This document shows, piece after piece, positions 1 to 6,666 of a stretch of DNA of 9,090 bases. The position numbers were made by a program, and so were the translations under genes. Below the pieces are notes generated by a model. The model did not search any database. It was given only the letters and a program-made list of their open reading frames with translations, and was not told the DNA's origin. The first letter of the stretch is position 1; each line of letters opens with the position of its first letter. This DNA comes from Bacteroidales bacterium (GTDB taxonomy: Bacteria; Bacteroidota; Bacteroidia; Bacteroidales; P3): positions 1 through 9,090 of the forward strand of contig JAFWOP010000070.1 in NCBI GenBank assembly GCA_017545365.1. The letters are read 5' to 3'.

Positions 1-34
1 TCCCTGACTTGTTAGGCTTCTTGCGGATAAACAT
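1..34 (-). CDS. Start of an IS transposase (IS1634/IS4-like), cut by window edge
   Basis: On the minus strand an ATG at 34-32 opens a frame of 11 codons reading MFIRKKPNKSG before the window ends. This N-terminus matches what I recall of IS1634-type (DDE, IS4-related) transposases of Bacteroidales, which commonly begin MF(I/V)RKKPN(K/R)SG. A promoter sits immediately upstream (39-69), leaving only a few untranslated bases, which is usual for these elements. With 11 residues the family call rests on recall of the N-terminal motif and not on a catalytic domain. The catalytic residues and the far end of the element lie outside the window. The alternative is an unrelated small basic protein. Confidence 0.5.
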   Translation of the reverse strand, partial: MFIRKKPNKSG

Positions 35-38
35 GATG

Positions 39-69
39 CAAAGTTAGCACGGGTCACTCACTTTTCCAA
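39..69 (-). promoter_or_regulatory. Promoter of the transposase
   Basis: On the minus strand TTGG (69-66) is followed after 19 bp by TAACTTTG (46-39), close to the Bacteroidetes consensus TTTG-19/21-TAnnTTTG with one mismatch in the upstream box. The expected start of transcription is only a few bases before the ATG at 34, so the mRNA would be almost leaderless. Confidence 0.6.
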
Positions 70-105
70 CTTTTCGGCACACAACTGCCTGATTTTTAGG
101 ATAGT

Positions 106-3100
106 TTAAAATTTGAGGCAAAGGGGCGCGGAAAACAGGAATGGGGTCTCGGGGTGTATCACGTTGTCGTACTTGCTGTAGTCATCGCCACCGCTGTTCC
201 CATTCTTGCAGACTGGGCGCACGGGCTGGCCCACATAGCGGTAGAAATTGTAGTCTGAGGCAGCAGTGCCAGAGGCCACGTAGAGTATCTTGGCCGCATA
301 CTGCTCATTCTCCTGAAGTGTCGAAGACCAGTAGCAGCCCATGAGACCGACATTGCCCAGGCTTGAGCCGATGTAATAGCCGGTGGCAGGCAGGAAGATG
401 CTGTTTCCGTTGGTCTTGCTTTTGAACCTGCATCCCGTGGCACCGTTTATCGTAACCCACTCGTTGGTGGTATTGTTGATCAGCTCCTCAATATCCCCAA
501 TAGTGGGCGTATGCCAGTCTCCGCCCCATGCTGCATGGGCAGCGTCGTCATCAAGGTCGAGCTGCGTCTTGCCGTCAACAGTGCCGTAGGTCGCAGAGGT
601 GCAGTATTTTGTCATGCTTGTCTGGGTATTGCCCGACCACTTGTAGCTGTTCCATCCGTAGTAGCTGCTCACTGTGGTTTCACCCCATGCGAAATAGCTG
701 CCGAAATCTTCTGCCGAGGTGGCCCCGACGTTCATGCTTGCCCATAGCGTACCGCTGGGCAGGCCCAGGTTCACGGCTTTGGGGTCGGTAGTGTCGCTGC
801 CGCCTCCGGCCATGATGCTGATGATGGTGGCAATGTCGGCCACATCGACGGCGCCATCGCCGTTCACGTCGGCTATGGCCACTTGTGAGCCGTTTCCGCT
901 ATTGGCCATGATGCTTATGACGGTCGCGATGTCGGCCACATCTACCGCCATGTCTAAGTTCACGTCGCCCTTGGGGAATGTCGGTACATGTAGCACGATG
1001 GCGTTGCGGCTGGTGTCGAGCGTGACGCTGCAGCCCGTGGGCAGCCTGAAATCCATCAGTGCCATGTCGGCAGCTGTGAGCCTGTAGTCGCTGCTACCCT
1101 TCACTATTATTTGGCCGTCAACATACTCATTGGCCCTATGCCTGGTGAGGTCTATTACCCAACGGCTGGCCAGCTTGCTCGCCAGGATTAATATTCCCAG
1201 CGGGCCCTGCTTTATCTCGCTCACCGTCACGCCGCCGCCAAGAGTGAGCGTGGCATTGTTGTCGATGATGTTCACATTCGTAGTGCCCCAGATGTTAAAG
1301 ATACCGCTGTTAAGGTTGTAGCTCGTGCCGGTGAGTTTGCCGCCCACTATGTCCACCGTGCCGCCGTCGTTATATATCGGGTAGAGCACGTTCTCCGTCC
1401 AGGCGTTCCGCCAGATGAGGTAGCCTCCCCTCTCAACAATGATGAACACGATGAAGTTGCGGGCACGCACGTTTCGTTCATAAGTGACTCTGCGGCGGAT
1501 ATACACGCGGTGACCTGAACTGTACGAGTCGAAAGTCACATCTCTGACGATGGTGGGATCGGCGACATCACGCCACGGGAAGAACACGCATCCACCCGGC
1601 AGCCATATCACTGGCGGTTCAGTCTCTGAGTTGTCGCAGCCGCCGCCATCGAGCAGCGTCTGAAGGTCAACGTTTACGTCCTGGCCGGCATCCACACCCG
1701 TGCATGGCACGTCCACCTCGCTGCCTCCACCGTCGAGCAGGCACTGTAGGCTGTTGTATTCTTTCAGCTTTATGCTGTTTGTGTAGCCATCGAAGTACTG
1801 TGTCCGGCCGTCACACTCTGCGGTGGGTAGGCCCGTGAATCGCATCTGCCAGTAGTCGGAGGCCTGCAGGGTATAGCCGTCGGAGCCTTCTATGAAGGGT
1901 GTCTCCAGTGGATATATATCCCAGTTGCCATTGATAGTCCATTGGGTTGTTTCGGGGATACTTGATAGAAGGTGGATCTTTCCCATAATTACAAATGACA
2001 TAATATTCGGGTTACGATAATTATATATGCCGGCCCCATATTTGAAAAGGTCTCCTCGCATTTCTATATTACCCGTATTATTAACACCCATATTATGAAC
2101 GACATTTCCTTTGATAGCAGGAATGTTGCCTCCACGCAGAACCACATGTCCATCATAATTGACATAGAATCCATAACTATAGCTGTCACTGTGCGTTTTG
2201 ATTATGTCGCTTGAAATGTTATTGTATTCCACACCTTCAGCCATCTCAAGCTCACCATATACCCAGAAGCATGACGAAAGTAATTGTGCATTTCTGAAAT
2301 CGAAACTGATATTGCCGAAGCCAAGGTATGCATCATAAGCAACATAGAACAAGACGTTATCGAAACCTTGCTTTACTGAAATAGGACCACCACTAATAGT
2401 TGCCTTGCAGTTTTCTCCTGCCCAGATGCTTTTTGTGAGCACAATGCCGGCATCTGCAATTTTCACCTCAACAGGCTCGCTAGGCTTCTGCGCTGCTATC
2501 TCGTCAAGGATTTTTTGAAGGTCATCCTCATTGGTGATATTATTTGGGTCTAATGAAGGAGCGGCTTCACGCACAAAGATTGCTCCATTAACATTATCAA
2601 CAAGTTCCAATACATAGTTGTTGGTATTGTTTCCCAGCACAACTTTCTCCATATCGTCAGCAGTGACATGGTAATTGATACCTGGGTAGGACACAATTCC
2701 TTTTATCACCATCTGGTCTTTAGCATAGTTACTAAGATATAATGGGCTAATTAATGGGGAAGCAAGTGTAATACTTATATCCTGATTGTAAAAATAGACA
2801 TTTGCTTGAACGATAGTTTGACTGAGCCGAAATCCTTTTGACGTAGAAATCCGTCCTACATAACCACTATTGAACTGCATTTCACCTCCCTTACTGTTCT
2901 CAACGCGACCTTGTATTCGGCTGGGTTGCATACCTGGATCATATGCCTGACCAAATACAGACTGACTTAAACTGGCCTTGTCACCACCTGATAACTCCAC
3001 TGCTGTATTCATGTCTGAATTTGGAGTGGGATTAACTCCTCCATAGATATTTTCTATGCTGCCAAACACATTAAAAGTTCCGTCGGCAACATCTACAAGT

Positions 3101-3453
3101 GGATAATCAGATTTCTTGTTGTTTCCTGACAGTTTGGCCGTATATGCCAGTTCCAAAGTATAGCCGTTTTGTATCTGTATCAGCGGGCCGTTAAATGAAG
3201 CAGCCTGAGTGATGGTTCCGTTTACAAAGCGCACACTTCGATTTCGCACATAGAGCGTTGTCGTGTACGGTTCCGTGAAGCTGGAAATGTCAATTTCCGT
3301 AATGTCACTCTCAGCACGGGTGAGGTTGGCTGGGATTTCATCGAGCAGCTGTTGAAGGCTTTTCTGCCCCTGTGCGCTCACTGCTTGCATTGCTGCCAGC
3401 AATGCCATAATGGCCAAAAGGCGCAACCTACTTTTGAATGTTAATTGTTTCAT
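106..3453 (-). CDS. Large secreted multi-module surface protein with internal dockerin and FISUMP-like domain
   Basis: A protein of 1115 aa with a clear Sec signal peptide (basic N-terminus, hydrophobic 11-22, AVSA|Q cleavage near residue 27), so exported. Three related modules follow, each opening with an LQxLLD motif (LQQLLDEI 33-40, LQKILDEI 312-319, LQCLLDGGG 569-577 plus a second LQTLLDGGG 597-605). Each has a Gly/Asn-rich beta-solenoid-like stretch and closes with a DYxLTAxD-like segment (259-267, 525-533, 788-796). A two-repeat dockerin-like domain occupies about 828-883 and a FISUMP-like domain about 893-1083. The upstream gene carries the same closing segment and dockerin, and the two genes are 20 bp apart, so they probably form one operon. 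The tail after 1083 (GGDDYSKYDNVI, then unrelated residues) suggests loss of a further domain through the adjacent insertion sequence. Function is unknown; a role in adhesion or carbohydrate or host-surface binding is inference. No type IX secretion C-terminal domain is recognisable. Confidence 0.85.
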   Translation of the reverse strand: MKQLTFKSRLRLLAIMALLAAMQAVSAQGQKSLQQLLDEIPANLTRAESDITEIDISSFTEPYTTTLYVRNRSVRFVNGTITQAASFNGPLIQIQNGYTLELAYTAKLSGNNKKSDYPLVDVADGTFNVFGSIENIYGGVNPTPNSDMNTAVELSGGDKASLSQSVFGQAYDPGMQPSRIQGRVENSKGGEMQFNSGYVGRISTSKGFRLSQTIVQANVYFYNQDISITLASPLISPLYLSNYAKDQMVIKGIVSYPGINYHVTADDMEKVVLGNNTNNYVLELVDNVNGAIFVREAAPSLDPNNITNEDDLQKILDEIAAQKPSEPVEVKIADAGIVLTKSIWAGENCKATISGGPISVKQGFDNVLFYVAYDAYLGFGNISFDFRNAQLLSSCFWVYGELEMAEGVEYNNISSDIIKTHSDSYSYGFYVNYDGHVVLRGGNIPAIKGNVVHNMGVNNTGNIEMRGDLFKYGAGIYNYRNPNIMSFVIMGKIHLLSSIPETTQWTINGNWDIYPLETPFIEGSDGYTLQASDYWQMRFTGLPTAECDGRTQYFDGYTNSIKLKEYNSLQCLLDGGGSEVDVPCTGVDAGQDVNVDLQTLLDGGGCDNSETEPPVIWLPGGCVFFPWRDVADPTIVRDVTFDSYSSGHRVYIRRRVTYERNVRARNFIVFIIVERGGYLIWRNAWTENVLYPIYNDGGTVDIVGGKLTGTSYNLNSGIFNIWGTTNVNIIDNNATLTLGGGVTVSEIKQGPLGILILASKLASRWVIDLTRHRANEYVDGQIIVKGSSDYRLTAADMALMDFRLPTGCSVTLDTSRNAIVLHVPTFPKGDVNLDMAVDVADIATVISIMANSGNGSQVAIADVNGDGAVDVADIATIISIMAGGGSDTTDPKAVNLGLPSGTLWASMNVGATSAEDFGSYFAWGETTVSSYYGWNSYKWSGNTQTSMTKYCTSATYGTVDGKTQLDLDDDAAHAAWGGDWHTPTIGDIEELINNTTNEWVTINGATGCRFKSKTNGNSIFLPATGYYIGSSLGNVGLMGCYWSSTLQENEQYAAKILYVASGTAASDYNFYRYVGQPVRPVCKNGNSGGDDYSKYDNVIHPETPFLFSAPLCLKF
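205..777 (-). other. FISUMP-like C-terminal domain (within the 106-3453 gene)
   Basis: Residues about 893-1083 begin VNLGLPSGTLWASMNVGA and contain FAWGE, WGGDWHTPT, GCRFKSK, FLPATGY, CYWSST, YAAKILY and end VGQPVRPVC. This order of motifs is that of the Fibrobacter succinogenes major paralogous domain and its many Bacteroidales relatives, found at the ends of surface proteins. Its function is not established; the fold is probably a compact C-type-lectin-like or related module, which is inference. Confidence 0.7.
805..972 (-). other. Dockerin-like double repeat (within the 106-3453 gene)
   Basis: Residues 828-883 contain two EF-hand-like calcium loops, GDVNLDMAVDVADIATVIS and DVNGDGAVDVADIATIIS, each with Asp/Asn at loop positions followed by a helix. 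This is the type I dockerin pattern common in Prevotella secreted proteins. In the first loop LDMA replaces the usual GDG, so calcium binding there may be weaker. Unlike most dockerins it is not at the C-terminus: about 230 residues follow. No cohesin partner is visible in the window. Confidence 0.75.
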
Positions 3454-3473
3454 AGTACATAAAATTTAAATGA

Positions 3474-6215
3474 TTAATAAATAAAAAGGAATCTCATTTT
3501 CCTGCCATGATTGCTGATGACGGACGCAATATCCGCAACATCTACCACACCGTCGCCGTTCACATCAACGCTCTTCAGGTCGAGAGCTTTTGTGTCACCT
3601 GCCATGTAGCTGATGATAGTGGCGATGTCGGCCACATCAATCGTATTGTCATCGTTGGAGTCGCCTTTCTTGCTGATGACGATGGCGTGTATGGACGCAT
3701 CGTATTTCCATTCGTATGCGGCTGGCAGGGCGATGCTGATGTGGGTGGCATCCTCTGCGGTGAGTGTGTAGTCGTTTCCTCCAGTGATGATGGGTATGCC
3801 CGTCTCTATATCGTTTTCGGAAATGCTGATGCTAACATTCTTAGTCATCGGACTAGTGATATATATGCGCCCACCAAGTCTGTTCGTCATGCTACCTACC
3901 GCCGTTGCGCCGTCGATATAGATGCTACCGTAGTTCGTAATCAGACCGTCGGCCACCGTGCAGCCCGTCAGCAAGAGCTTGCCACCATTGTCGATGCCGC
4001 CACAGTTAGCTGTTGCCGTTGTCATTATTACATTGTTGAATGATAGAGAGCTGTTCTTGTTGTTGACGCTAATGATACCACCATGGAAATCTATGCATAA
4101 TGGTTCTCCAGTGCCGCCATTGAAGAGAAGATGCACCTCTTTGTCTATATCCACATTACCTCCCACAGTCATCCCACTGCTGGCAACGGGCACAATGAAT
4201 GGATGTTCCTCCGTTCCACTTCCTTCATCAATTCCATCCAGGAGATCTTGGAGATCCACTTCATTACTCACTTTCTTGTCTTTTACATCTGTCAAATAAC
4301 CAGGATTGCTTGGGCCACCGTCAATGTGGGCGTAGGCTTTATCAATATGGTTGGCATCATATCTTGTGCCTTTACCACCAACGAGGTTGGGACAGTTGGC
4401 GAACATTACTTTCGAATATGTGACTTTATCTGTAGTCCAACCTTCCCCTGCATAGATTGTTTTAAGATTTATGCAACCTTCGAACATACCATTAGCTTCT
4501 TCAAAATTATACCCATCATGACCTCTTTCATTCATATAGATGACATTGCTTGTGTTAAAACTACTCAAGTCAAGGTTTGTCAGACCGCTGCAACCAAAGA
4601 ACATTCCTTGCATATCCGTAACCTTGTTTGTGTCGAAGTGGCTCACGTCAAGGCTTGTCAGACCGCTGCAGCCACAGAACATATAACCCATATTCGTTAC
4701 ATTGCTTGTATTGAAGTTGCTCACATCAAGGCTTGTTAAACCGCTGCAACCACAGAACATAGAGTACATGGAGTACATACTCGAAACCTTGCTTGTGTCG
4801 AAGTGGCTCACGTCAAGGCTTGTCAAACCGCTACAGTCCCAGAACATATAACCCATATTTGTTACATTGCTTGTATCGAAATGGCTCACGTCAAGACTTG
4901 TCAAACCGCTGCAACCACGGAACATAAAGTCCATACCCGTGACTTTGCTTGTATCGAAATGGCTCACGTCAAGGCTTGTCAGACCTCTGCAGCTATCGAA
5001 CATTCCACTCATATTCGTCACCTTGCTCGTGTTGAAATGGCTTACGTCAAGGCTTGTCAGACCGCTACAGCCTAAGAACATATAAACCATTCTCGTCACA
5101 TTACTTGTGTCGAAGTGGCTAACGTCAAGGCTTGTCAGACCGCTGCAACCTTGGAAAACGCCACTCATCTCCGTAACTTTACTTGTATCGAAGTTGCTAA
5201 CGTCTAGGCTTTTCAGACCGCTGCAAAGACGGAACATATTGCCCATATCCGTGACTTTGCTTGTGTCGAAGTGGCTGACGTTAATGCTTGTCAGACCGTT
5301 GCAATCCTCGAACATTTTATTCATATCATTAACGTTACCTGTATTGAATTTGCTTGTATTAAGACTTGTCAGACTACTGCACCCAAAGAACATACCACTC
5401 ATATTCGTAACCTTGCTTGTGTCGAAGTGGCTAACGTCAAGGCTTGTCAGACCTCTGCAGCCAAAGAACATTTCACCCATATCCGTTACATGGCTTGTGT
5501 CAAAATTACTTACATTAAGAGTGGTAATTTTATCGCAGCGATTGAACATATAACGCATACTCGTTACATTGCTTGTGTTAAAATATCTTACGTTAAGAGT
5601 GGTTAATTTTTTGCAATTATAGAACATACTGCCCATATACGTGACCTTGCTTGTGTCGAAGTTGCTTATATTAAGGGTAGTTAATGAACTGCAAGAACTA
5701 AACATCGAGCCCATATTTGTAACCTTTCTCGTGTTGAAGTTGGATAAATCAAGACTTGTCAGATGATCACAATAATAGAACATACTACTCATATCTGTAA
5801 CATTGCTCGTATTAAATTTGCTTACATCAAGACTCGTTAGCTTTTCGCAACGATAGAACATATACTTCATTGTGGTCACCGAACTTGTATTCAAATACTG
5901 TAATCCTGTGATATTTGTGAGGCCTGAATTCTCGGGATAATCCTTGACAGCGAACCATCTGTACGTGCTTGTTGGTCTTGCATCTGCAAACGATGAGTTA
6001 AAGACAGCCTTTTTGATGTCCTTTCGATGGTCGGTGTACCATCCTGGGTCATTTGTTCCCGTGTTCAATGAATACTTGGTTCCTGTTCGTGAACTTTTCT
6101 GATTGTCGTAGTAGAACGTCAGCGTACCGTTATAATATACGGCATAGGCCTCTTTTGCCACGGCTGCAAATGGGATGAGCAATGACAGTAGCACTGTTAG
6201 TAGAGTATATTTCAT
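3474..6215 (-). CDS. BspA-like leucine-rich repeat surface protein with C-terminal dockerin
   Basis: A 913-aa protein when started at the ATG at 6215. An upstream in-frame GTG at 6239 would prepend eight charged residues (MIGRKREK) to a good signal peptide, and the purine-rich AGGAAAAGGG lies just before 6215, so 6215 is preferred. The signal peptide MKYTLLTVLLSLLIPFAAVA is followed by the usual BspA N-cap. About 18 tandem 26-residue repeats follow (residues ~99-583, consensus LTSLDVSHFDTSKVTNMSGMF), then the typical closing segment ending near PSNPGYLTDV, an LQDLLD-led beta-solenoid-like module (from ~655) and a dockerin (~851-901). Proteins of this family (DUF285, bacterial surface 26-residue repeat) are cell-surface or secreted; BspA of Tannerella mediates adhesion and coaggregation. 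The exact ligand here is unknown. It is the first gene of a two-gene operon and has a long structured leader. The extreme C-terminus looks frameshifted. Confidence 0.88.
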   Translation of the reverse strand: MKYTLLTVLLSLLIPFAAVAKEAYAVYYNGTLTFYYDNQKSSRTGTKYSLNTGTNDPGWYTDHRKDIKKAVFNSSFADARPTSTYRWFAVKDYPENSGLTNITGLQYLNTSSVTTMKYMFYRCEKLTSLDVSKFNTSNVTDMSSMFYYCDHLTSLDLSNFNTRKVTNMGSMFSSCSSLTTLNISNFDTSKVTYMGSMFYNCKKLTTLNVRYFNTSNVTSMRYMFNRCDKITTLNVSNFDTSHVTDMGEMFFGCRGLTSLDVSHFDTSKVTNMSGMFFGCSSLTSLNTSKFNTGNVNDMNKMFEDCNGLTSINVSHFDTSKVTDMGNMFRLCSGLKSLDVSNFDTSKVTEMSGVFQGCSGLTSLDVSHFDTSNVTRMVYMFLGCSGLTSLDVSHFNTSKVTNMSGMFDSCRGLTSLDVSHFDTSKVTGMDFMFRGCSGLTSLDVSHFDTSNVTNMGYMFWDCSGLTSLDVSHFDTSKVSSMYSMYSMFCGCSGLTSLDVSNFNTSNVTNMGYMFCGCSGLTSLDVSHFDTNKVTDMQGMFFGCSGLTNLDLSSFNTSNVIYMNERGHDGYNFEEANGMFEGCINLKTIYAGEGWTTDKVTYSKVMFANCPNLVGGKGTRYDANHIDKAYAHIDGGPSNPGYLTDVKDKKVSNEVDLQDLLDGIDEGSGTEEHPFIVPVASSGMTVGGNVDIDKEVHLLFNGGTGEPLCIDFHGGIISVNNKNSSLSFNNVIMTTATANCGGIDNGGKLLLTGCTVADGLITNYGSIYIDGATAVGSMTNRLGGRIYITSPMTKNVSISISENDIETGIPIITGGNDYTLTAEDATHISIALPAAYEWKYDASIHAIVISKKGDSNDDNTIDVADIATIISYMAGDTKALDLKSVDVNGDGVVDVADIASVISNHGRKMRFLFIY
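3513..3665 (-). other. C-terminal dockerin of the LRR protein, probably frameshifted in its last helix
   Basis: Two loops, GDSNDDNTIDVADIATIIS and DVNGDGVVDVADIASVIS, match the dockerin of the downstream gene. After the last S the paralogous units read IMAG or YMAG, but here the frame gives NHGRKMRFLFIY and then stops. One extra T at 3511-3512 on the plus strand accounts for the change: without it the end would read ISIMAGK and stop at 3494-3496. Confidence 0.75.
4467..5921 (-). repeat. Array of ~18 tandem 78-bp (26-residue) LRR units
   Basis: Each unit reads LTSLDVSxFDTSxVTxMxxMFxxCxx with minor changes, and the conserved Cys and MF recur every 26 residues. Units 7-17 (from about 5450 down to 4584) are nearly the same at both protein and DNA level. 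Units 1-6 are more divergent and the last unit (ending ~4467) has a 13-residue insertion (NERGHDGYNFEEA) before its MF. One unit (4740-4826) is 29 residues because of a 9-bp tandem duplication. The array was probably expanded and homogenised by recombination or slippage. Confidence 0.9.
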
Positions 6216-6288
6216 TTTTTCCCTTTTCCTGCCTATCACACCCCAAGTTCGGCAATTAAAGTAAGGTCTTTAGTTCTGACATACACAC

Positions 6289-6324
6289 AAAAAAGGCGTA
6301 GGTGTCTGTTTCTCTCGCCTACCC
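6289..6324 (-). terminator. Terminator-like hairpin inside the leader (candidate attenuator)
   Basis: On the minus strand GGGTAGG (6324-6318) pairs with CCTACGCC (6302-6295), five pairs plus two beyond a single bulged G, and is directly followed by six T (6294-6289). It lies 74 bases before the ATG of the LRR protein. A short upstream GCCT (starting 6337) could pair with AGGC of the 5' arm, giving a possible competing fold. The 7-base word GCGAGAG occurs twice around this hairpin. Confidence 0.45.
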
Positions 6325-6388
6325 TGGAATAACAGGCTCTCGCATTGCCCAAACCACACAGGATAGACAACGCAGTTAGCCCACGCCA

Positions 6389-6422
6389 GTACGTTATATA
6401 TAAAAGAGGTATATAAACGTAC
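6389..6422 (-). other. Strong hairpin in the operon leader
   Basis: In RNA sense GTACGTT (6422-6416) pairs with AACGTAC (6395-6389), and six further A-U pairs extend the helix past one bulged U, closing a short pyrimidine-rich loop. It sits inside an outer helix formed by 6443-6438 and 6371-6366, giving a branched domain. Confidence 0.5.
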
Positions 6423-6494
6423 CACGCAGACGTTTCGGTTGTCATCTGCCTGTTGTGGTTTTACGGATTTGCGAGATTCGTTATTCACAACGAC

Positions 6495-6512
6495 AGACGT
6501 TCGAAAACGTCT
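6495..6512 (-). other. UUCG-loop hairpin in the operon leader
   Basis: AGACGTT-TTCG-AACGTCT is a perfect 7-bp stem with a UUCG tetraloop, a notably stable form. The same spot in the other promoter-leader copy (near 7584-7597) has lost the symmetry, and there it coincides with the start codon of the small-gene pair. Confidence 0.55.
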
Positions 6513-6578
6513 TTCTCATATATATGACCGCCCGCCGCCCACGGATGGGCTAACAAACGATGGGGCAAAGATACGAAG
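6500..6578 (-). repeat. Promoter-leader direct repeat, copy A (surface-protein operon)
   Basis: Matches 7584-7674 in the same orientation. The shared parts are 23 identical bases at the promoter end (6556-6578), a REP-like hairpin with a tCCGTg core in the middle, a CATATATAT(G/A)ACCGC block (6517-6531, 14/15), and the gTTC-AAAA-(C/T)GTCTTT end. The middle differs in sequence though not in the presence of a hairpin. Confidence 0.65.
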
Positions 6579-6596
6579 TATTTATGAAACAGCAAA
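6566..6596 (-). promoter_or_regulatory. Promoter of the surface-protein operon
   Basis: On the minus strand TTTG (6596-6593), 19 bp, then TATCTTTG (6573-6566): a full match to the Bacteroidetes promoter consensus. Transcription would begin near 6559 and read the long leader and both surface-protein genes. Confidence 0.75.
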
Positions 6597-6602
6597 ATAT
6601 TA

Positions 6603-6626
6603 TGTCATTTTTCTTCCTTAATGACA
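6603..6626. promoter_or_regulatory. Inverted repeat just upstream of the operon promoter
   Basis: TGTCAT (6603-6608) and ATGACA (6621-6626) form a perfect 6-bp dyad with a 12-bp spacer, flanked by further partly matching ATTA/TAAT. It ends 7 bp upstream of the TTTG box. It could be an operator for the operon or a weak hairpin at the 3' end of the small-gene pair. No T-run follows on the minus strand. Confidence 0.3.
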
Positions 6627-6666
6627 GAATAATTACTGTTTTTTTACAAAAAGACAAACGAGGGTG

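Larger units (their letters stand above)
1..105 (-). mobile_element. Left-edge part of an insertion sequence; inner boundary uncertain
   Basis: This stretch holds the transposase start and its promoter, followed by sequence up to the stop codon of the neighbouring surface-protein gene. It belongs to an insertion sequence whose other end is outside the window, so neither the terminal inverted repeats nor the target duplication can be paired. The true boundary may lie beyond 105, inside the last codons of the 106-3453 gene. The final ~16 residues of that protein (HPETPFLFSAPLCLKF) do not look like the end of its domain family and may be translated from IS sequence. Confidence 0.45.
6216..6559 (-). 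promoter_or_regulatory. Long structured 5' leader of the surface-protein operon
   Basis: About 340 nt separate the predicted transcription start (just downstream of the TATCTTTG box at 6573-6566) from the ATG at 6215. In RNA sense the leader contains, in order: hairpin GCCCA-TCCG-TGGGC (6550-6537), a 7-bp hairpin with UUCG loop (6512-6495), an outer helix GACAAC/GTTGTC (6443-6438 with 6371-6366) enclosing a long hairpin (6422-6389), and a GC-rich hairpin followed by six U (6324-6289). Short overlapping frames cross this stretch in two registers (6236-6445, 6270-6488) but have Cys/Trp-rich, unrecognised products, so an RNA is more likely than a protein. It could be a riboswitch-like attenuator or another conserved leader; I cannot name a family. 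Confidence 0.45.

Noticed and set aside
141..1321. Plus-strand open frames opposite the 3' part of the large surface gene
   Set aside because: They are in GC-rich sequence on the strand opposite a gene with clear domains, and have no promoter and no recognisable protein.
3507..4299. Plus-strand frames of 178 and 113 codons opposite the end of the LRR gene
   Set aside because: Opposite a well-supported dockerin and solenoid region; no promoter and no recognisable product.
4131..5606. Several plus-strand open frames opposite the LRR array
   Set aside because: They arise because the 78-bp repeat happens to lack stops in other frames. Their products are repeats of the antisense of the LRR unit with no start signals or family resemblance.
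4467..5921. Regular repeats resembling a CRISPR array
   Set aside because: The period is 78 bp, in frame, and encodes 26-residue leucine-rich repeats; there are no unique spacers or cas genes.
6236..6488. Two overlapping minus-strand frames (69 and 72 codons) in the operon leader
   Set aside because: They read the same DNA in two registers, begin from weak or GTG starts, run through the terminator-like hairpin, and have unusual Cys/Trp-rich content. A structured RNA explains the region better, though a leader peptide is not excluded.
6216..6600. Invertible promoter of the Bacteroides phase-variation type
   Set aside because: The two promoter copies are direct, not inverted, and I see no inverted repeats flanking the promoter at a suitable distance and no invertase gene in the window.
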